Source of the DNA: JBILCM01 sp044353165
GTDB lineage: Bacteria > Bacillota > Bacilli > Paenibacillales > YIM-B00363
Length of the DNA: 12,084 nt
Assembly: GCA_044353165.1 (NCBI GenBank)
Contig: JBILCM010000064.1
Coordinates: forward strand, 1-12,084
Reading direction: 5' to 3'
The first letter of the stretch is position 1. The number at the start of each line of letters is the position of its first letter. Shown one piece after another: positions 1 through 6,131 of this stretch. The translations under genes were made by a program, and so were the position numbers. The notes beneath the pieces are model-generated. The model was not told the DNA's origin, did no database searches, and was given only the letters and a program-made list of their open reading frames with translations.

Positions 1-479
1 AAGCCGAGCGGCTGAAGGACATCGCGCAGCAGTTCAGAGGTGTGGATAACTTGTTCTTCATCGGTCGCGGACTGGATTACGCCATTGCCCAAGAAGGTTC
101 ATTGAAATTAAAGGAAATCTCCTATATACATTCCGAAGCCTACGCTGCTGGGGAATTGAAGCACGGCACATTGGCGCTGATTACGGAGGGTATTCCTGTC
201 ATTGCGCTTGCCACGCAAGAGACACTCTTCGAGAAGATGTTAAGCAACATCGTTGAAGTTAAAGCTCGGGGTGCGCACGTGCTCGGCATTGCCAATGAAG
301 GTGATACGGAACTCGTCAAAACGGCGGATGACATTCTCTACATTCCGCGAACGCTTCCGTTGCTTGCACCCGCATTGTCTGTCGTCCCTTTGCAGTTGCT
401 GGCTTACTATGCCTCACTGGCGCGCGGCAACGATGTCGATAAGCCTCGCAATCTAGCGAAGAGTGTTACCGTGGAGTAA
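1..479 (+). CDS. glmS: Glucosamine-6-phosphate synthase (glutamine--fructose-6-phosphate aminotransferase), C-terminal part
   Basis: Partial at the left edge; the first complete codon is at position 3 and 158 residues are visible. This is the last part of the isomerase half (second SIS domain and tail). The enzyme makes glucosamine-6-phosphate from fructose-6-phosphate and glutamine in the cytoplasm, the entry step to peptidoglycan amino sugars. Visible hallmarks are GRG near the start of the SIS fold, the active-site stretch KLKEISYIHSEAY followed by GELKHG (the Lys/Glu/His used in sugar isomerisation), and the invariant C-terminus DKPRNLAKSVTVE, whose Lys closes the active site. The glutaminase domain lies off the window. 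In many Bacillota glmS is controlled by a ribozyme in its leader, which would also be off the window. No terminator is obvious after the stop, so read-through into the next gene is possible. Identification is near certain. Confidence 0.97.
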   Translation, partial: AERLKDIAQQFRGVDNLFFIGRGLDYAIAQEGSLKLKEISYIHSEAYAAGELKHGTLALITEGIPVIALATQETLFEKMLSNIVEVKARGAHVLGIANEGDTELVKTADDILYIPRTLPLLAPALSVVPLQLLAYYASLARGNDVDKPRNLAKSVTVE

Positions 480-531
480 GAGCATGATCATAGGTTATGT
501 AATCTGAGGGAAGAGCGAGGGAGTAATGACA

Positions 532-954
532 ATGGGAACGAATCACAGAATTGGCGGCGGCGGTTTTCATCATGTCGCGATCAAGGCGTCAAATTTCGAA
601 AAAACAGTTGCATTCTATACCGAAGGGTTAGGCTTTGTCGAGCGACACCGTTGGGGGGAAGGCGATAAAAGAGCGATTCTGCTGGATACCGGCGACGGGA
701 ACTACCTCGAGGTATTCGCTGGAGGATCGAAGGAACGTAAAGCAGACGAATCGATTCTCCATATGGCGTTCCGAACGAACGATGTTGCAGCCGCATTGGA
801 GGCGGCACGGGCTGCTGGGGCGGAAGTCACCATCGAAACCAAGGATGTTGTGGTGGGTGACAATCCACCTACCCCGATTCGCATTGCCTTCTTCAAGGGA
901 CCGGACGGCGAAGTCATCGAGCTGTTCCAAAGCACGGGAGACAATCAACTGTAG
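532..954 (+). CDS. VOC (glyoxalase/bleomycin-resistance fold) family protein
   Basis: About 140 residues, a single VOC module pair of usual length. The four positions that carry metal ligands in glyoxalase I-like enzymes are all plausible here (numbering from the upstream ATG at 526): His16 in FHHVAI, Glu62 in NYLEVF, His79 in ILHMAF and Glu132 in EVIELF. The ending GPDGEVIELFQ is typical of lactoylglutathione lyase-like members. It is therefore probably an active metal-dependent lyase, isomerase or dioxygenase, but the substrate cannot be told. I prefer the ATG at 532 because AGGGAG (518-523) is 8 bases before it; the ATG at 526 is only 2 bases from that site. The gene begins about 50 bp after glmS on the same strand and may be co-transcribed with it. 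The short Gly-rich lead-in (GGGG) is probably disordered. Confidence 0.88.
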   Translation: MGTNHRIGGGGFHHVAIKASNFEKTVAFYTEGLGFVERHRWGEGDKRAILLDTGDGNYLEVFAGGSKERKADESILHMAFRTNDVAAALEAARAAGAEVTIETKDVVVGDNPPTPIRIAFFKGPDGEVIELFQSTGDNQL

Positions 955-1011
955 TAAAACCATGAACGGGGAGTTTCCACGACTTGCCAGCGTCTTCATG
1001 ATGCTCGTGAG

Positions 1012-1728
1012 CTAATGGTAACTCCTTTCAATATGATCAATTGCGAAAGCTTCGGCCGGATTCCTCATGGTGATCAAGTGGATGATGGCTTCATCTATAC
1101 CATGCGATCTCATGAGAGGGATAAAATTGTCAGTTACATGAGTAAAGGGTCTTACGCAACCTCCATGACTCTCCCCAACTTGATACCACCAAACTCAATC
1201 CATGCGCCTCTTCTGGCAGCATCGATCAAACAATTCGGATTGTGGTGGTTTTGGGCATGAACAAAAATCCATTTCTCCGGACTGACCTCATATCTTTCTA
1301 GCGTGTCTAGTATTTTCATGACGGCTTCTGAATTTCCTGTATGCGTTGCAATGGTTAATCCTGTATGTTTGGAAGTCATTGCGGCGGCGGCAATGATTTT
1401 TTCCTGTAGAGGATCTAAATCATGGGGATTCACAGCGGTCTTAATAAATCCTGGCTTTATACCCGTTCCGTCAATCCCTTCTTCATATTCTCGGATCCAT
1501 TGATTTGCGAGTTCTTCGGCTGAACAGGCGAAGGTTTCTTTAGGGAGGAAGGGTTCTTTGTATTGCCCTGTATTCGTAAGGATGTGCAGTCCCGTAAGGT
1601 TGGAGAGCTCCAATAATATATTCACATCTCTACCTAAATACATGAGTGTACATTCTACAAAGCTTTGTACGCCTCTGTTCTTAAGGTCCATAAGATAGGG
1701 CAGCATTATCGATCGAGTCTGTATTCAT
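1012..1728 (-). pseudogene. Phosphotriesterase-family (PTE-like amidohydrolase) pseudogene with frameshift and internal deletion
   Basis: Members of this family are TIM-barrel metal-dependent hydrolases of roughly 300-350 residues with an N-terminal HxH, a carboxylated Lys, two more His and a late Asp. The long open stretch 1706-1152 encodes the middle: LGRDV, TGLHILTNTGQY, GFIKTAV (bridging Lys), IATHTG (His) and IFVHAQ (His). Its start is not real. A good ribosome site (AAAGGAG, complement of 1739-1745) stands before an ATG at 1728 that reads MNTDSIDNA in another frame, which rejoins LPYLMDLKNRGV after a small frameshift near 1705. Downstream, IEFGG runs to a stop at 1152-1154, but a second frame carries the family's C-terminus: WYQVGESHGG, then RPF, then FIPLMR, then NPAEAFAIDH, ending at 1012-1014. 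The piece between IEF and WYQVGE, about 30-35 residues with the catalytic Asp (SHD), is gone, as is the N-terminal HxH. The gene is dead. The family call is strong; its ancestral substrate is unknown. Confidence 0.85.
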
Positions 1729-1873
1729 GTGGAAATTACTCCTTTCTCTTTATTTCAAAATATAGGAAAATAGACATATCGCAGCCTATTCATTCGAACG
1801 TATGTTTCATGACAACGAGCAGTCATTCTCGTGTGTTATTATAACAAAAGTCGCATCTTATTGGAGGGTTTAG
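1729..1873. other. Intergenic AT-rich stretch without a recognisable gene
   Basis: This lies between the divergent phosphotriesterase pseudogene and plus-strand coding debris. It carries the ribosome binding site of the pseudogene (complement of 1739-1745, AAAGGAG, 10 bases from the ATG at 1728). On the minus strand a TATAAT hexamer is the complement of 1838-1843, but no convincing -35 element stands at the right distance on either strand. No RNA gene or repeat was recognised. Confidence 0.4.
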
Positions 1874-2046
1874 ATTTGCAAACAGGCTATCAAGTTTTTG
1901 CAAGATGAAGGCGGTCCGCCGTTCGATAAGTTAGGCCATAACATGCCGCTTACGGCGATGGATTTTGCAAGTTTGGGAAGAGACAGAAGGCGTTGACCGA
2001 TGTGTTGCGGGAGATCAAGGAGAATGCCGTCCAGGTGATCGGTTGA
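1874..2046 (+). pseudogene. Unidentified gene remnant (coding-like, frameshifted)
   Basis: Two abutting reading frames look coding. The first (from about 1877) reads KQAIKFLQDEGGPPFDKLGH and continues NMPLTAMDF before losing sense. From about 1986 the next frame reads FGKRQKALTDVL and then REIKENAVQVIG to a TGA at 2044-2046. A single net frameshift near 1965-1990 would join them into a peptide of about 55 residues. A GGAGGG (1863-1868) precedes it, but only TTG (1876) or ATT (1874) could serve as a start, and the TTG frame stops after 10 codons. I do not recognise the family. The codon pattern and amphipathic helical end suggest a real ancestral protein, probably only its terminus. It lies directly before the aldo/keto reductase and may be a relic of the operon from which that gene came. 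Confidence 0.4.
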
Positions 2047-2086
2047 AATTGCTGTAAGTACATTGTATATGAAGGAGTAGGTATGG

Positions 2087-3034
2087 ATGAAAAAACGGCA
2101 CTTGGGTAAAACCGGACTCTTTATTTCTGAAATCAGTCTAGGCACGTCGCAAATGGGTGGTAAATATGAGGATGTTCATGAGTCAGATGCAATTAAGACC
2201 ATTGAGACGTATCTTGAAGCTGGCGGCAACTGTATAGATACTGCGGTTGGTTATGGTAGTGAAAAATATATCGGTCAGGTGCTGAGTGGTATTCCCAGAA
2301 ATGATCTAGTGTTGGTGACAAAGACGGCAAACACTAAAAATTTGGATCAGGTTCCATCCATGTGGCGTGATTTGGAGACGTCATTAAAACATTTAAGAAC
2401 GGATTGGATTGATGTTTATTTGATGCATAGTCCACCGGATGATACCCGTACGATCGAAGCTGTTTTGTCAGAAATGAGGAAAATGAAGGAACAAGGATAC
2501 ATACGACACATTGGCGCTTCAATTAAGGGTCACAACGTCACGGATGATACGGTCAATTTGTGCAAGCGTTATATGGATTATGAAGAAATGGATGTTTTTG
2601 AAATAATCTATAGTATTCTTCGACAGAAATTGAATTACAGCGGGATTATAGAGGAGTGTCGCCAACGAGGGATCGGTTTGCTGGCACGCACTGTCTTGGA
2701 AGGTGGATTCTTAACGGAAAAATATCCATTAGGTTATCGTTTTTCCACAAAGGACCATCGAGCAAACTATAGCATAGAACAATTGAACAAAATTCTGCTT
2801 GCAGGGGAAGCATTAAAATCAAGGCTCCCGTCAAATGTGCCTGATCTTACCACGATGGCAGTTCAATTTGTGTTGGCAAACCACAACATATCGACTGCGA
2901 TACTTGGAGCAAAAACGGCAGAACAAATTAAAAAGCTTGTGAATGCATCCTTAATGGATCCATTGCCTCCCGAGATACTCAGAAAATTGGAACTGTTCGG
3001 TTTACATCAAACGGAAGAGTATAATCTTAAATAA
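2087..3034 (+). CDS. Aldo/keto reductase
   Basis: A complete 315-residue NADPH-dependent oxidoreductase of the aldo/keto reductase superfamily (cytoplasmic (β/α)8 barrel), of usual length. The catalytic tetrad is intact: Asp51 in NCIDTA, Tyr56 in VGYG, Lys79 in LVTKT and His114 in YLMHS. The N-terminus KRHLGKTGLFISEISLGT is the usual opening, and AILGAKTAEQIKKLV near the end matches the usual cofactor-binding region (GAKT followed by EQI). The start ATG at 2087 has AAGGAG (2072-2077) 9 bases upstream; an ATG at 2083 is out of frame. The members most like it reduce or oxidise sugars, sugar lactones or other carbonyls, but the substrate cannot be assigned. Base composition appears more AT-rich than in glmS or the SulP gene, so it may have come in by transfer together with the debris on either side. 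No terminator is seen after it. Confidence 0.92.
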   Translation: MKKRHLGKTGLFISEISLGTSQMGGKYEDVHESDAIKTIETYLEAGGNCIDTAVGYGSEKYIGQVLSGIPRNDLVLVTKTANTKNLDQVPSMWRDLETSLKHLRTDWIDVYLMHSPPDDTRTIEAVLSEMRKMKEQGYIRHIGASIKGHNVTDDTVNLCKRYMDYEEMDVFEIIYSILRQKLNYSGIIEECRQRGIGLLARTVLEGGFLTEKYPLGYRFSTKDHRANYSIEQLNKILLAGEALKSRLPSNVPDLTTMAVQFVLANHNISTAILGAKTAEQIKKLVNASLMDPLPPEILRKLELFGLHQTEEYNLK

Positions 3035-3202
3035 GTTAAAGAGGTGGATGCGGCACGTCAGTGTAAGCTTGCGGATTTAGCAAAGCAACCCTAGGTAGAC
3101 AACGGCCAGAAATTCAGTGAATTGGCTAATAAACATCTTGTCAACTTTGATCGACTCTATCATAATAGGAGTAATGGATTTAACGGGAAGGGGAGAAGGG
3201 TC
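3035..3202 (+). other. Non-genic gap with an open frame broken by one TAG; possible gene remnant
   Basis: There is no intact gene here. The frame of the reductase continues after its TAA as VKEVDAARQCKLADLAKQP, meets a TAG at 3095-3097, and goes on as VDNGQKFSELANKHLVNFDR and LYHNRSNG straight into the flgB frame. The composition looks protein-like rather than random, so this may be the tail of a lost gene. I do not recognise it. A TTG at 3122 could formally extend flgB upstream, but no ribosome site precedes it and FlgB proteins have no such N-terminal addition. Confidence 0.35.
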
Positions 3203-3610
3203 TTGATCGAATCGCGCACTTCGAGGATGAATGAGTCCGTGTTGGATGTGTTAACGTTGCGCAACCGCGTGATCTCCAATAACATTGCGAATGTGGACAC
3301 GCCTGGATTCAAATCGCAGTCGGTCGTATTCCAAGACGAGCTTCGGCGACAACTGGGGAGAGATAATGAGAACACATTGCCTCTGCGCAGGACGCATCCC
3401 AAGCATCTTCCTTTGCATAGATCATCGGCCGGAGTTCCTTATCAGGTCATTCACAATGAAGATACGATACAGAACAACAACGGCAACAATGTCGACATTG
3501 ACAAAGAAATGGCCGAGCTGGCCAAAAACCAACTGGCCTATAACGTGATCGTGGATCGCGTGAGTGGACATTATACCAAGTTAAAAAATCTTATAACGGA
3601 TTTAAGGTAA
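3203..3610 (+). CDS. flgB: Flagellar basal-body rod protein FlgB (orphan copy)
   Basis: About 135 residues, the usual FlgB length. FlgB forms the most proximal part of the flagellar rod, next to the MS ring, and is exported by the flagellar type III apparatus without a cleaved signal. Hallmarks are the N-terminal helix ending in RVISNNIANVDTPGFKS (the conserved SNNIAN-DTP rod-protein motif), a variable middle, and the C-terminal helix beginning NNVDIDKEMAELAKNQLAYN, which matches FlgB's NNNxVDxExEM region. I chose TTG 3203 because GGGGAG at 3190-3195 is 7 bases upstream and the length then fits; an in-frame ATG at 3227 would give a shorter version. The gene stands alone. In Bacillales flgB normally leads the fla/che operon with flgC and fliE behind it, but here a convergent SulP gene follows. 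It may be a second copy or a relic of a rearranged operon. It looks intact. Confidence 0.88.
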   Translation: MIESRTSRMNESVLDVLTLRNRVISNNIANVDTPGFKSQSVVFQDELRRQLGRDNENTLPLRRTHPKHLPLHRSSAGVPYQVIHNEDTIQNNNGNNVDIDKEMAELAKNQLAYNVIVDRVSGHYTKLKNLITDLR

Positions 3611-3615
3611 AAACC

Positions 3616-3640
3616 AAGGGCTAGTAATTCACTAGCCCTT
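3616..3640. terminator. Perfect 10-bp hairpin between convergent flgB and SulP genes
   Basis: AAGGGCTAGT (3616-3625) and ACTAGCCCTT (3631-3640) are exact inverted repeats around a 5-base loop. On the minus strand the hairpin is followed by TTGGTTTTTA, which fits an intrinsic terminator for the SulP gene. On the plus strand the following bases are only moderately T-rich, so it may stop flgB transcripts poorly. The hairpin overlaps the last codons and the TAG stop of the SulP gene. Confidence 0.7.
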
Positions 3641-5327
3641 CTTCGCGCAGTTTTTCGTCTTGAGGGGACAAGGTCGCGGCACGCACGGCCTCTTGCAGCG
3701 AGAGATATTCAATATGTTCACCGTATTGATCTACCCATCCCGCTTTCACCATATACCCATACACTTGCCCCTTCACGCCTGCGAGCATAAACCCAATGCC
3801 TTCCTTGCGATAATGCGCCATAATTTCATCCATGTCGTGAATGGCAACCGCGTCGATATCATTCACACCCGAGAAATCCATAATGATCCACTCCAGCTGG
3901 GGCTTGTCCCTAACGGTACGCTCCAACAAATCCTCCAACAAACCCATATTGGCAAAATAAAGTGGCGCATCGACCCGGAGAATGAACAAATTCGGATACG
4001 TCTGGGCTTTAGGAAACCGTTGTATACTCTTAAACACATCATGCTTCTCCAGATAACCGAGTTCTACAGCGTTCGGGTAGGCGCTCCGCTTAATAAACAC
4101 AGCAAGCGAGAAGACAACTCCGACGGCAATGCCGATCTCAATACCGACGAGCAGACACGCAATGAACGTGATCAATACCGTGATCCCGTCTGCTACTTTC
4201 ACGCGAAACAAGCTGATCGTTCCCTTGACGTCGATGAGGCCATAGACGGCAACCATTACGATCGCAGCCAATGCGGCATTCGGCAAATAATAAAGGAGGG
4301 GTGTCAGGAATAAAACCGCGATGGCCACACAGAACGCTGTGATGATAGCGGCCATGCCGCTGCGCGCACCAGCTTGGTAGTTGACCGCAGAGCGGGAGAA
4401 TGAACCGGTGATCGGGAACGATGAGAACAACGAACCGATCGTATTGGATAACCCTAAGGCGAAAAATTCCTGGTTGGGATATATTTTATATTTTTCCTTC
4501 GAGGCAATGGACTTGGAGATCGCGATCGACTCCAGATAACCGATCAAGGCGATCGTTACAGCGATTGGAATAAGGGAAACAATGGCGTCTAAGCTTACGG
4601 TGGGCAAATGCGGCATAGGAAAACCTTGCGGCACTTCACCGACAATCTTAACACCTTGGCGATCGAGTCCCAATAAATAAATGATAGCGATGCTCGCTGC
4701 AACAACAACGATATGTACCGGGAAACGCGGGAATGTCCGGCGAACAAGAACGAGGGCAACCATGGACCCGATCCCGATGCTGAGTGTGAGCCAATGAATT
4801 TCACCCAGTCTTCTTAACGCGTCATAGAGGAGCACAAAGACGTTATCGCTGCTCACTAGCGGCACACCGATCAGATGCTTGAGCTGACTGATGCCAATGA
4901 CGATCGCCGCTGCGGCTGTGAAGCCCTTAATGACGGCATGGGATAAGAACTTCACGATCACGCCGGCTTTGAGCAAACCGAGCACAATTTGCAACACGCC
5001 GACCATCAACGCGAGCAAGACGGCCAGTGTAAAATACGACTCCGTACCCGGTTCTGCGAGGGGAGAGACGCCTGTGTACACAAGGAGTGAAATAATTGCC
5101 ACAGGCCCCACCGCAAGCTGCCGGGACGTGCCGAACGTTGCATACACGATGAGCGGTATAATCGAAGCATAAAGACCGTAGACCGGATGCAAGCCGGCCA
5201 GCATCGCATAAGCCATGCCTTGAGGGATCAACATAATGCCGACAACAAGCCCTGCGGGGAGGTCTTGAAGCAATTGATTTTTACTATACTTCGGGAGCCA
5301 TTGGAGAATAGGAAACCATCTTTGCAT
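3621..5327 (-). CDS. SulP family inorganic anion permease with STAS domain
   Basis: A 568-residue integral membrane transporter (SLC26/SulP), complete and of usual length. The membrane part carries the family signature with HPVYGLYAS, then FGTSRQLAVGP (residues about 47-75), many hydrophobic spans to about residue 412, and the conserved SFPITGSFSRSAVNYQAGAR (about 304-323). A cytoplasmic STAS domain follows (about 443-550), recognisable by PNLFILRVDAPLYFAN and MDFSGVNDIDAVA. Such proteins take up sulfate, bicarbonate or related anions by proton or sodium symport or by exchange; the substrate cannot be told. I start at ATG 5327 (MQRWFPIL), because GAGAGG lies about 8 bases upstream. An ATG at 5393 would add 22 residues without a ribosome site. 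It is the last gene of a minus-strand trio and has its own candidate promoter. Sulfate uptake or release would be an attractive link to the sulfatase at the right edge, but they are in separate units. Confidence 0.93.
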   Translation of the reverse strand: MQRWFPILQWLPKYSKNQLLQDLPAGLVVGIMLIPQGMAYAMLAGLHPVYGLYASIIPLIVYATFGTSRQLAVGPVAIISLLVYTGVSPLAEPGTESYFTLAVLLALMVGVLQIVLGLLKAGVIVKFLSHAVIKGFTAAAAIVIGISQLKHLIGVPLVSSDNVFVLLYDALRRLGEIHWLTLSIGIGSMVALVLVRRTFPRFPVHIVVVAASIAIIYLLGLDRQGVKIVGEVPQGFPMPHLPTVSLDAIVSLIPIAVTIALIGYLESIAISKSIASKEKYKIYPNQEFFALGLSNTIGSLFSSFPITGSFSRSAVNYQAGARSGMAAIITAFCVAIAVLFLTPLLYYLPNAALAAIVMVAVYGLIDVKGTISLFRVKVADGITVLITFIACLLVGIEIGIAVGVVFSLAVFIKRSAYPNAVELGYLEKHDVFKSIQRFPKAQTYPNLFILRVDAPLYFANMGLLEDLLERTVRDKPQLEWIIMDFSGVNDIDAVAIHDMDEIMAHYRKEGIGFMLAGVKGQVYGYMVKAGWVDQYGEHIEYLSLQEAVRAATLSPQDEKLREEGLVNY

Positions 5328-5365
5328 TGCTGTACCTCTCTTGTGATTGATGAATGTCCACGTTG

Positions 5366-5393
5366 ATCTTAACAAAAAGAGGTGCATTTTCAA
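5366..5393 (-). promoter_or_regulatory. Candidate sigma-A promoter of the SulP gene
   Basis: On the minus strand TTGAAA (complement of 5388-5393) and TAAGAT (complement of 5366-5371) are separated by 16 bases: 5 of 6 and 4 of 6 matches to TTGACA and TATAAT. It lies about 40 bp before the chosen start. This suggests that the SulP gene can be transcribed apart from the upstream DUF3298 gene. Confidence 0.4.
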
Positions 5394-5438
5394 AGCTAAT
5401 TTTTGGTGAACAAGTTCAAAGTGCCTTATGCGTGTGTT

Positions 5439-6062
5439 CTAAAAATGTCCCATCATCCGCCCCAGCGGTCCATCTTCGATCACCTCGTTCTGCAATTCAT
5501 AGACGGAGATCGGAAAGGCAGGGAATCCATAGGCATAGGGCACGAGATCGTAAAGCTGGAAGTAGATGACCAGCGCTTTGTCCGCGATGTAGTAATCTTG
5601 ATTCGGTGCAATGCCCGTAAATTCGCCAAGCAAGGGAAGGTTGCGAGCAGCGATCTGTGCGCGAATGTTCGCATTGATTTTGGCGATATAGGCGCTATTG
5701 GGTTTGAAAAGTTCAGCGAGGGCATACTCCCGGCCTGTTCTTGTATCGAAAGTCAAGGATCGAATCACCGTCATGCCGTGAGCACCGCCTGTGTAACTGT
5801 ACATGATGAGAGAGATGCTAAGCACATGCCGTTCATTGGTTTTGACCTCGAATCCGCCGGTGTAGTCGGGGGGCGGCGCCTGTGTGCCGGGCGGGTAAGG
5901 AGAAGCTAATAACTTGTGCATCTCTTGCATGATGCGGGTATTGATAAGCTGTTGCGCCTGGGGGTTCGGACCTCCTTCGACGATCGGGAAATACACATCG
6001 AAGTTCGGTCTTACCACATGTTGGGTGCGAACAATAACAGGGGGGACAATCGCATTGGGCAT
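5439..6062 (-). CDS. DUF3298 (RsiV/PdaC-like) domain protein without signal peptide
   Basis: A 207-residue protein from ATG 6062, with GGAGGAG 9 bases upstream; an earlier ATG at 6080 lies upstream of that site. The N-terminal part (to about residue 100) ends in ISLIMYSYTGGAHGMT, the TGGAHG motif characteristic of the DUF4163/DUF3298 pair seen in the anti-sigma factor RsiV and the deacetylase PdaC. The second half, with LAELFKPNSAYIAKINANI and YFQLYDLVPYAYGFP, fits DUF3298. In RsiV this module binds lysozyme outside the cell. Here there is no signal peptide, membrane span or catalytic deacetylase domain, so the protein is apparently cytoplasmic, or exported by another route. The role is unknown. 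It sits between two transporter genes on the same strand, 69 bp after the BASS gene, and may be co-transcribed with it. Confidence 0.8.
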   Translation of the reverse strand: MPNAIVPPVIVRTQHVVRPNFDVYFPIVEGGPNPQAQQLINTRIMQEMHKLLASPYPPGTQAPPPDYTGGFEVKTNERHVLSISLIMYSYTGGAHGMTVIRSLTFDTRTGREYALAELFKPNSAYIAKINANIRAQIAARNLPLLGEFTGIAPNQDYYIADKALVIYFQLYDLVPYAYGFPAFPISVYELQNEVIEDGPLGRMMGHF

Positions 6063-6131
6063 AAGAAACCACTCCTCCATAAGCAGATATGATGGTTCAG
6101 CATATGCGGAGTGGTCGTATGAGGTGTTTCA

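Noticed and set aside
628..999. Minus-strand open frame of 123 codons opposite the VOC gene
   Set aside because: A shadow of the VOC gene, whose metal ligands and motifs are all in the plus frame.
955..1011. Possible terminator after the VOC gene
   Set aside because: CATGAA and TTCATG arms are present, but they are far apart with a long loop and no T tract.
1015..1260. Plus-strand open frame of 81 codons
   Set aside because: It is opposite the phosphotriesterase pseudogene, whose family sequence on the minus strand explains this DNA.
1870..2145. Minus-strand open frame of 91 codons running from the start of the reductase gene into the upstream debris
   Set aside because: Its start lies inside the reductase gene, it has no ribosome site, and the plus strand looks more protein-like.
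3660..4313. Plus-strand open frame of 217 codons opposite the SulP gene
   Set aside because: It lies wholly inside the SulP gene, is rich in His, Arg and Asn, and has no family features.
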